Shown piece after piece: positions 1 to 8,098 of a DNA stretch of 64,000 bases (position 1 is the first letter of the stretch; each line of letters begins with the position of its first letter). The stretch comes from Rubrivivax sp. (GTDB lineage Bacteria > Pseudomonadota > Gammaproteobacteria > Burkholderiales > Burkholderiaceae_C). Both the position numbers and the translations under genes were made by a program. Below the pieces are notes generated by a model. That model searched no databases and had not been told where the DNA came from. It worked only from the letters and a program-made list of their open reading frames with translations. The stretch lies in contig JAURZM010000048.1 of the NCBI GenBank assembly GCA_030653385.1, positions 1 through 64,000 on the forward strand, read 5' to 3'.

Positions 1-141
1 AAATCACTTGCGCGCTACCCCCATCGTCCACGATCCCGCTGAAACAGCGTCCACGATCAGACTGAATTGCCGTCCACGATCACGCTGAAATGCCGTCCAC
101 GATCAGCCTGAAATGGCGTCCACGATGGGCTGAAATACGCA
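1..141. mobile_element. Terminal region of an IS21-family-like insertion sequence with five 23-bp-spaced end repeats
   Basis: cgtccacgat(c)nnnctgaaat repeats start at 25, 48, 71, 94 and 117, exactly 23 bp apart. The putative terminus ...gaaatacgCA falls at 141, after which sdhB homology begins. Confidence 0.7.
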
Positions 142-620
142 TCCGGGTTCCACCAGTAAGACGGACATTGGCTGCTGCAGCATGCGCAAAGGATGCACTC
201 GTACGCGCCGTTGAGCTTGTCCCGCTCGGCCGGCGACTGCAGCCTTTCCTTCTCCGGCGGCGGCTCGTCATTCACGAGATAGGGTGTGATCGATTCGTAC
301 TGCTTGAAGAACTGGGTCATGTCGACAAACAGATCGCGAATGATCGGAAACCTCGGCAGCGGGCGGATGACCACCGGCTCTCGCAACGTGCTGGTGCGCG
401 TGATGCAGGCCAGGCCGTTGCGGCCGTTGATGTTCATCGCGTCGGATCCGCAGACTCCTTCACGGCACGAGCGTCGAAAGGACAGCGTGTCGTCCTGCCG
501 CTTCAGGCGCAGCAGCACATCGAGCAGCATGTGATCGCCGGCGACGAGGTCGATCTCGTAGTCCTGCAGGTAGGGCAACTTGTCTTGCTCTGGGTTGAAG
601 CGGGAAATCGACAGCTTCAT
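142..620 (-). pseudogene. sdhB: Succinate dehydrogenase iron-sulfur subunit, 3' truncated by IS end
   Basis: MKLSISRFNPEQDKLPYLQDYEID...SCREGVCGSDAMNINGRNGLACIT...CILCACCSSQCPSYWWNPD, then unrelated residues encoded by the IS repeats. The C-terminal cluster-binding region is missing. Confidence 0.85.
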
Positions 621-659
621 GGCAGGCTCTGGTTGTCATCGGGACGCGGACGCGCCGTT

Positions 660-998
660 TCAGGTTTGCACACGCGCAAGGATGAGTACCACCCACACGG
701 CAATACCACTCAAACCGCCCGCCACCCCGCCGAGCAGAAGACGGCGCAGTCCGGCCGGCTTCGCATAGTCCAGCAGCACGTCGCGCAGGCCCACCCACAT
801 GTGCAGCAGCAACGCCGCGAAGAAGGCCAGCATGGCCAGCGCCACACCAGGGCTGCTGGCCCACGACCGCCACTCGAGGTACGAAGGGCGCGGGTAGAGC
901 GAGAAAGCTGCGAGCGCGACGACGATGAAGAGCAGCATGAACACTGCGCTCGCGCGCTGCACCCACCAGGCGGCCAGCCCCGTGAACCTGAGTCTCAT
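660..998 (-). CDS. sdhD: Succinate dehydrogenase membrane anchor subunit SdhD
   Basis: MRLRFTGLAAWWVQRASAVFMLLFIVVALAAF...HMWVGLRDVLLDYAKPAGLR; follows sdhC. Confidence 0.85.
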   Translation of the reverse strand: MRLRFTGLAAWWVQRASAVFMLLFIVVALAAFSLYPRPSYLEWRSWASSPGVALAMLAFFAALLLHMWVGLRDVLLDYAKPAGLRRLLLGGVAGGLSGIAVWVVLILARVQT

Positions 999-1372
999 GA
1001 CAAGGCGCCGGCGCTGAGCAGTGCCACGGCCAGTCCACCCAGGTTCACGAACCAGGCGCTGCGACGCGCCGCGCGCAGTGGCGAACCCACGTTGAAGTCG
1101 CTCAGCAAATGCCGCACGCCCGCCAGCAGGTGGTGTGCCAGCGCCCAGATCACGAGCACCAATGCCACTTTGACGGCCCCATGCCCGAGCAGGCCCGCGA
1201 CCTCGGCGAACCCTTGTTCGTCCTGAAGCGAGCGATCCAGCAGAAAGACAGCAACGGGTATGCCTGCCGCAAGGAGCATGCCGGTGACGCGGTGCCCGAT
1301 GGAGGTCAGCGCGCCCACGGGCATACCGATCTGCGTCAGGTTCAAGAACACGGGGCGGGTTGGACGCATCAT
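995..1372 (-). CDS. sdhC: Succinate dehydrogenase cytochrome b556 subunit SdhC
   Basis: RPVFLNLTQIGMPVGALTSIGHRVTGMLL...ALAHHLLAGVRHLLSDF. Confidence 0.9.
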   Translation of the reverse strand: MMRPTRPVFLNLTQIGMPVGALTSIGHRVTGMLLAAGIPVAVFLLDRSLQDEQGFAEVAGLLGHGAVKVALVLVIWALAHHLLAGVRHLLSDFNVGSPLRAARRSAWFVNLGGLAVALLSAGALS

Positions 1373-1752
1373 GGGGTGAGAAGCAGAGACCGGCTGCTTT
1401 GCTCGACCACAGCACCTGGGCCGCCGATCATCAAAGCGTAGCCGTTCTCAAGGCCGGCGACTCCACCACGGGTTCCGCCATCGAGACCGTGAACACCGCG
1501 GGCACGCAACTGCATGCCTGGCCTCATGTCATCGTGGTCGTGCGAATCTCCACCATCCACGACGATGTTGCTTGGGTCCGGCAGCGGCAGCGGCAGCAGA
1601 TGCCCGAGCGCCTGATCGACGGCGACCGCCGGCAACATCAACCAGACCGTTCGGGGTCGGCCCAGTTGGAACACCAGCTGCGTTTGCGAAGCTGCCCCCG
1701 CCGCACCGTCCTCGGCACCCATCCCGCCGAGTCCGTTCATGCCGACCTGCAT
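1369..1752 (-). pseudogene. 6-phosphogluconate dehydrogenase (decarboxylating)-like N-terminal remnant
   Basis: MQVGMNGLGGMGAEDG...PRTVWLMLPAVAVDQALGHLLPL...IVVDGGDSHDHDDMR...LRARGVHGLDGGTRGGVAGLENGYALMIGGPGAVVE resembles the GntZ/YqeC-type 6PGDH N-domain, with an internal deletion and no C-terminal half. Confidence 0.7.
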
Positions 1753-2154
1753 CCGGCTCTCCTTTTGATGCGTGATCCATGCGCAAGGTCGTGACGGCGA
1801 TCTGCACCGGTGCAAATCGCCATTCACCATTGCGCGTGTCATCGCCCAGAAGTCCTGCCCCCTGAAGTGAACGCCAAACCAGATCGGGAGGCGACCCAGT
1901 CGGGGAGACAAGTGCTTGACGGTGCGCTTGTTCGAGGCCGCGCGTCTGTGCGCTGGCAGACGCGGGTAGCTGCTGCTTGCGCCAGACAGGACCGGCGCCC
2001 GAACTGGACGGCGAAGCGGGTGATGCTTGGCAAGACCGAGTCATCGTGCAGGGGACACCATGGCCTCGTCGTGGCTGCGCGTGATATGGCGGCCCGCCAC
2101 CAGCCAGCGTGCACCGTCTGGCACGGCGCACCGCATGTCACGCTCGGCGTATAG

Positions 2155-2178
2155 TGGTAAGTGTTTGATGACTTACCA
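2155..2178. promoter_or_regulatory. Candidate TetR operator upstream of the 2193 regulator gene
   Basis: Perfect inverted repeat TGGTAAGT-gtttgatg-ACTTACCA, 14 bp upstream of the ATG. Confidence 0.65.
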
Positions 2179-2192
2179 ATGATTGCCCAACC

Positions 2193-2792
2193 ATGCAGAT
2201 GCGGTTCTCCACCGAAGCACGCCAGGCCGAGATCGTGGCCACGGCCCTGCGGCTGGCGCGTGAGTCCAGCCCAGCCCTGATCACCACTGCCGACATCGCC
2301 ACGGCCATCGGTGTCACGCAGGGCACGGTCTTCAAACACTTCCCCACCAAGGACGCGATCTGGCTGGCCGCCATGCGCTGGGTGCGGGAAACGCTGCTGC
2401 TGCGACTGCAGGCCGCCGCCGATGAGGCTGAAACACCTCTGCAGGCGTTGTCCGCGATGTTCCGCGCGCATGTCGATTTCGTCATTGCTCACCCGGGGGT
2501 GCCGCGCTTCATCTTCCACGAACTCCAGCAACCTACCGACTCTGCAGCCAAACTCGAGGTACGCGCCGTGCTGCAGGGTTACCGCAAGCTGCTGCTGGGG
2601 TGCCTGAGTCAGTCGATCGAACAAAAGCTGGTCAGCCCTGACCTGGACCCGGAGTCCGCCGCGACAAGCTTCATCGGCCTGATCCAAGGGTTGGTGATGC
2701 AGTCGATGCTGACCGGGCGTACCGCGACGATGCGCCAGCAGGCCGACGCGATCTTCGCGCTGTACCGACGCGGCCTGGGGGAGGCACGATGA
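2193..2792 (+). CDS. TetR/AcrR family transcriptional regulator
   Basis: N-terminal HTH ...LITTADIATAIGVTQGTVFKHFPTKDAIW; followed by efflux genes. Confidence 0.92.
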   Translation: MQMRFSTEARQAEIVATALRLARESSPALITTADIATAIGVTQGTVFKHFPTKDAIWLAAMRWVRETLLLRLQAAADEAETPLQALSAMFRAHVDFVIAHPGVPRFIFHELQQPTDSAAKLEVRAVLQGYRKLLLGCLSQSIEQKLVSPDLDPESAATSFIGLIQGLVMQSMLTGRTATMRQQADAIFALYRRGLGEAR

Positions 2793-3979
2793 AACTCTCG
2801 CCGATCGGCGTTCGCCGGCTCGTCCTGGGCCTGCTCGGGGTCGTGTTGATCGCCTCGATGGTCTACGTGGTCCTGCGCTCGGGCCCGCTGGCGCCGACCC
2901 GCGTCACGGTCGTGCATGCCGTCGAGGGCCGCCTCACGCCCGCGCTGTTCGGCATCGGCACGGTCGAGGCCAGGCGCAGCTACCTGATCGGGCCTACGGT
3001 GGCGGGCCGCGTGCGGGCCGTGGCCGTCGATGTTGGCGACACCGTCAAGGCGGGCCAGTTGCTGGCCGAGATGGACCCCGTGGACCTGGACGAGCGCACC
3101 GCCGCGCTCGACGCCTCGGTGGCGCGCGCGGGCAGTGCCATGGCGGCCGCAGATGCACAGCGCCGTGACGCCCTGGCCCGCAAGGAACTGGCGGCTGTCA
3201 ATGCGCGGCGCTACGTCGAACTGGGCCAGCAGAACTTCATCAGCGCCGGCGCCGTCGAGGCCCGGCTGCAAGAGCAGGCGTCAGCCGACGCCATCGTGTC
3301 GGCAGCCGACGCGAACATCAGGGCAGCCACGCAGGACCAGCAGCGCCTGGTGGCCGAGCGCGCCGGGCTGCGCCAGCAACGGGCCAACGTGCGCCTGCTG
3401 GCGCCAGCCGACGGCGTCGTCACCAGCCGCGATGCCGAGCCCGGATCGACCGTGGTGGCCGGCCAGGCGGTGCTGCGCCTGATCGAGCCGTCGTCCTTGT
3501 GGGTCAAGGTGCGGCTGGACCAGGCGCGCTCAGCCGGGCTGACGGCTGGCCTGCCCGCCCAGGTGGTGCTACGTTCGCACCCCGGCCGTGCCTTCGCCGG
3601 CAAAGTCGCCCGGGTGGAGGCCATCAGCGACAGCGTGACCGAAGAGCGTGTGGCGCTGGTCAGCTTCGACCAGGCACCTGCCAGCCTGTCGGTGGGTGAA
3701 CTGGCCGAGGTGACGCTGTCCTTGCCATCGACAGAGACCACCGTGCTGCTGCCCAACGCCGCCATCAAGCGGACGCAGGCGCAGACCGGTGTCTGGGTGA
3801 TCGACGCTGGCGCGTTGCGCTTCGTGCCGGTGCGCATCGGTCAGTCCACCCTGGACGGTCAAGTCCAGGTGCTCGACGGCCTGAGGCCCGGCACCACGGT
3901 CGTCGTGCACAGCGAAAGGGACATTGGCGCCCACAGCCGCATCAAGGTGGTCGATGCCCTCGTGGGGCGCACGCCGTGA
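2789..3979 (+). CDS. HlyD/MFP-family periplasmic adaptor subunit
   Basis: Single N-terminal TM, VRAVAVDVGDTVKAGQLLAEMDPVDLDER, coiled coil, LLAPADGVVTSRDAEPGSTVVAGQ. Confidence 0.9.
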   Translation: MKLSPIGVRRLVLGLLGVVLIASMVYVVLRSGPLAPTRVTVVHAVEGRLTPALFGIGTVEARRSYLIGPTVAGRVRAVAVDVGDTVKAGQLLAEMDPVDLDERTAALDASVARAGSAMAAADAQRRDALARKELAAVNARRYVELGQQNFISAGAVEARLQEQASADAIVSAADANIRAATQDQQRLVAERAGLRQQRANVRLLAPADGVVTSRDAEPGSTVVAGQAVLRLIEPSSLWVKVRLDQARSAGLTAGLPAQVVLRSHPGRAFAGKVARVEAISDSVTEERVALVSFDQAPASLSVGELAEVTLSLPSTETTVLLPNAAIKRTQAQTGVWVIDAGALRFVPVRIGQSTLDGQVQVLDGLRPGTTVVVHSERDIGAHSRIKVVDALVGRTP

Positions 3980-5199
3980 TCAGCCTGGCAGGCCGCGACA
4001 TCCTGCACTCTTGGGGCAAGTTCGCCCTGACGGGCATCGGCCTGGGCCTGCTGATCGGCGTGACCCTGACCATGGCCGGCGTCTACCGCGGCATGGTGGA
4101 TGACGCGCGCGCCTTGCTGAACAACAGCGGCGCCGACCTTTGGGTTGTGCAGCAGGCCACGCAAGGGCCCTACGCGGAATCGTCCAGCCTGCGCGACGAC
4201 GCGGTGCGCAGCGTGCTGGGGCTGCCCGGTGTGGCCCGCGCTGTCAACGTGACCTATTTGACGATGCAGGTGCGGCGTGCCTCGGCCGGCGATGTCGCGC
4301 CGACCGTCGGCAGAGATGATGTGCGCGCGATGGTGGTCGGCTTCGAGCCCGGACAGCCAGGGGAGCCAGGCTATCTGGTGGCCGGACGACAGATCACGCG
4401 CAGCCACTACGAGGCCGTTGCCGACGTGCGCACGGGCTTTACCCTGGGCGAGCGCATCCGCATCCGCCGCCACGACTACACCGTCGTCGGTCTGACGCGA
4501 CGCATGGTGTCGTCGGGCGGCGACCCGATGGTCTTCATCCCGCTGAAGGACGCACAGGAGGCGCAGTTCCTGAAGGACAACGACGCCATCGTCAACGAGC
4601 GCGCAAGGACTGCGGCCAACCCGAGCCTGAACCGGCCGGGCGTGCCAGGGCTGCTGGAAGCGATCCAGGCCTCGCAGGCGAACAACCGAAACGTCAACGC
4701 CATCCTGGTGCAGGTGCAGCATGGCACCGACCCCGAGAGCGTGGCCGAACCGGTGCGCCGCTGGAAGCACCTGGAGGCGTTCACACGCGAGCAGATGGAA
4801 GAGATCCTGGTGGCCAAGCTCATTGCCACGTCGGCCAAGCAGATCGCCATGTTCCTGGTGATCCTGGCCATCGTCAGCGCGGCCATCGTGGCCTTCATCA
4901 TCTACACGATGACGTTGGGCAAGATCCGCGAGATCGCGGTGCTCAAGCTCATCGGCACGCGCAACCTCACCATCGCCGGCATGATCCTGCAGCAGGCGCT
5001 GGGGCTGGGCTTGATCGGCTTCGTCGTCGGCAAGGTGGCCGCGACGGTCTGGGCGCCCATCTTCCCGAAGTACGTGCTGCTGGAGTCGGGCGATGCCCTG
5101 CGCGGCCTGGTGGCGGTGGTGGTGATCTGCGCGCTGGCCAGCACGCTGGCCATCCGCGTGGCACTGAAGGTCGATCCGGCTGCGGCGATCGGAGGCTGA
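3976..5199 (+). CDS. ABC transporter permease (FtsX/DevC-like)
   Basis: MISLAGRDILHSWGKFALTGIGLGLLIG... with C-terminal FtsX-like TM block IREIAVLKLIGTRN. Confidence 0.9.
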   Translation: MISLAGRDILHSWGKFALTGIGLGLLIGVTLTMAGVYRGMVDDARALLNNSGADLWVVQQATQGPYAESSSLRDDAVRSVLGLPGVARAVNVTYLTMQVRRASAGDVAPTVGRDDVRAMVVGFEPGQPGEPGYLVAGRQITRSHYEAVADVRTGFTLGERIRIRRHDYTVVGLTRRMVSSGGDPMVFIPLKDAQEAQFLKDNDAIVNERARTAANPSLNRPGVPGLLEAIQASQANNRNVNAILVQVQHGTDPESVAEPVRRWKHLEAFTREQMEEILVAKLIATSAKQIAMFLVILAIVSAAIVAFIIYTMTLGKIREIAVLKLIGTRNLTIAGMILQQALGLGLIGFVVGKVAATVWAPIFPKYVLLESGDALRGLVAVVVICALASTLAIRVALKVDPAAAIGG

Positions 5200-5200
5200 G

Positions 5201-5908
<708 letters not shown>

Positions 5909-5984
5909 CAGCGCAAGGGCTGCGCCAGCTCAAGTTCACCCGTTCAAGACAGTCCTCAACGCACACTTCAGAGCCCCACCTGAG

Positions 5985-6120
5985 CTGGTGAAGCCCGGTG
6001 CCACCCGCGAGGAACTCGACGAGACATCGGGCATGACCACGTGCATGGGCGGCGGCCCTTCGCTGATGTGCGCCGCCAATGCCATCATCGTCGAGGCGGG
6101 TGCAGCGCTCGCCAGCGCTG
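5985..6120 (+). pseudogene. AhpD/carboxymuconolactone-decarboxylase-like fragment
   Basis: KPGATREELDETSGMTTCMGGGPSLMCAANAIIVEAG closely matches LGASRQEVDETLGVAIYMGGGPSLMYAASAVKAFDEAAG of the intact gene at 39062; the catalytic CxxC half is absent. Confidence 0.7.
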
Positions 6121-6163
6121 TGGTCGCTGCGCAGCGCGGCGACAGATGGCGTACCCTGAGTCC

Positions 6164-7003
6164 ATGTTGTCCATCTCGCTCGGTCCGATTGCCCTTCCCG
6201 TGGCGCCGCTGCTGTTGCTGTTGGCTGTCTGGATCGCTTCCTGGATTGCAACGAAGCTGTCGACTCGGCAGGATCCGGATGCGGACCACCCTGGGCTTGC
6301 CGACGCTGCGGGCAACGCCGTCTTCGTTGCGGCTGGTATCGGTCTTCTGGTGGCTCGGCTTGCGCACCTGGCTTCGCATGCGCAGCCCTACCTTGCGACA
6401 CCGGTGTCGATGCTGGACCTGCGCGACGGCGGCTGGGATGCGATAGCGGGTGCGCTTGCGGGTACGGCGTGGCTGGCCTGGCGGGGCTGGCGGATGCCGC
6501 CTTTCCGACGTCCGCTGGCGGTTGCCGCCGCGACCGGGATGCTGGTGTGGTCCGCAGGCACGCTGTTCACCGGCGCGCGTGACGAGGCGACGATGCCCAT
6601 GACGGCGCTGTCGCCGCTGGCGGGTGGCGATCCCGTCGAGCTGCGAACGGCGGCCGCCGGGCGACCGGTGGTGGTGAACCTGTGGGCCAGCTGGTGCGGG
6701 CCATGTCGGCAGGAAATGCCCACCCTTGCTGAGGCACAGCGGCGGGACAGCACGGTCGGCTTCCTCTTCGTGAACCAGGGTGAGTCGGAACCCGAGGTTC
6801 GCGCTTACCTGGCCAGCCTTGGGCTGCCGCTGCGCGAGGTGCTGCTGGACCCCGGCTCCCAGCTCGGGCCAGCCGTCGGCTCGCGTGGTCTGCCCACCAC
6901 GCTGTTCTACGATGCAAAGGGCTCGCTCGTCGATGCGCATTTCGGGGTGCTCAATCCAGCCGCTCTCGAAACACGCCTGCAGACCTTGCGAGCCGCGCGC
7001 TGA
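6164..7003 (+). CDS. TlpA/DsbE-type thioredoxin fused to an Lgt-like multi-TM N-domain
   Basis: N-terminal TMs, then VVVNLWASWCGPCRQEMPTLAEAQ (CxxC) and GLPTTLFYDAKG. Confidence 0.8.
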   Translation: MLSISLGPIALPVAPLLLLLAVWIASWIATKLSTRQDPDADHPGLADAAGNAVFVAAGIGLLVARLAHLASHAQPYLATPVSMLDLRDGGWDAIAGALAGTAWLAWRGWRMPPFRRPLAVAAATGMLVWSAGTLFTGARDEATMPMTALSPLAGGDPVELRTAAAGRPVVVNLWASWCGPCRQEMPTLAEAQRRDSTVGFLFVNQGESEPEVRAYLASLGLPLREVLLDPGSQLGPAVGSRGLPTTLFYDAKGSLVDAHFGVLNPAALETRLQTLRAAR

Positions 7004-7279
7004 CACCCGACCCCCATCTGCCTGACCCGTGGTCGGCCCTGGGCCCGCAGCCGGGAGAGACCATGGCCCCAAGAAGCCTGCGCTGGCGACAGCGAACGTC
7101 GGCGCCCGTACGGTGCCGTACAGACCCCGGTGAGGATTGCTCGTAGTTTGAGCTTTCCGCTTTCACGCCCAGGCCCCCTCTCACCGCACTGGCGGCATCG
7201 GGTTCCGGCGCTGCACTGAACTCGGCCGTCAGACGTCCTGACGACGAGCCACAACCCTTCACACTGTCAGGAGTTCCCC

Positions 7280-7771
7280 ATGCACGCCGTACGCACCCTT
7301 CTCGCCCTGTCCTTGGTCACCTTCGTGACTGCCTGTGCAAGCCCTGGATCCATGAATCCGACGCCCTCGCACACTGGCATGGCGCCCAAAACCCTGGGTG
7401 GGCCGGGCGCCAAGGCGGCCATGGAACCGCGAATGCAGGCGATGCATGCAATGCACGGGAAGATGGCAAAGGCCACGCCAGCTGAACGCCAAGCCCTGAT
7501 GGCCGACCACATGAAGGCGATGCAAGGCGGCATGGCCATGATGAAGGAAATGCACGCCATGCACGCCGCGCACGCTGGCATGGGCGCGGGTGGCATGGGC
7601 AAGATGGGGCCGCACGGAAGCAGCGCTTCAATGGCCGGCATGGGCGACGGCAAAAGCATGCCGGCCGACATGGCCACGCGCCACCAGATGATGGCTGACC
7701 ACATGGCCACGATGCAGATGATGATGGACATGATGGCCGACCGGATGCCTTCCGGCGCGGCGAGCCAGTGA
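7280..7771 (+). CDS. Met/His-rich putative metal-binding lipoprotein
   Basis: Lipobox-like LVTFVTAC; about 33 Met and about 11 His in 163 aa (MHAMHGKM, MKEMHAMHAAHAGM, MQMMMDMMADRM). Confidence 0.75.
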   Translation: MHAVRTLLALSLVTFVTACASPGSMNPTPSHTGMAPKTLGGPGAKAAMEPRMQAMHAMHGKMAKATPAERQALMADHMKAMQGGMAMMKEMHAMHAAHAGMGAGGMGKMGPHGSSASMAGMGDGKSMPADMATRHQMMADHMATMQMMMDMMADRMPSGAASQ

Positions 7772-8029
7772 CGGTGACGTCTCGGTCCCACGCCCGGTGC
7801 GTCCCATGAGCGGCTGCTGCCTTGCCACGTGATCACGCGGGAAGCCGTCGGCCGGTGAAGTCGTGGCTGGCCTCATGGACCTGGTTGCGGTGATGCAGAT
7901 GAGCCACAACATCGAAGAGGCAGCGGTCGCACCGCAGGTGCGGGCGCGACTCGAGCGCATTTGCGCTGCACTGGCCTGGCAAGGTTTGCTGCGCATGGCA
8001 ACAGCGCGCCGCGAGCAGTGCAAGAGCGC

Positions 8030-8060
8030 TTGACACTGCAACGATGGGAAGGTTGATGCT
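8030..8060 (+). promoter_or_regulatory. Candidate MerR/CueR-type promoter for the P-type ATPase
   Basis: TTGACA-19 bp-GATGCT with an imperfect dyad in the long spacer (acactgcaac/gatgggaaggt), about 45 bp upstream of the ATPase start. Confidence 0.4.
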
Positions 8061-8098
8061 TCTCCTGAGTTGACACCGGACGCAAGCCACTGAAGGAG

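Noticed and set aside
25-139. Regularly spaced short repeats resembling a CRISPR array
   Set aside because: The period is only 23 bp, leaving no room for spacers, and the location at the sdhB breakpoint fits IS21-type terminal repeats.
7863-8032. Short plus ORF ending just before the ATPase promoter
   Set aside because: Under 60 aa, no SD or family recognised.
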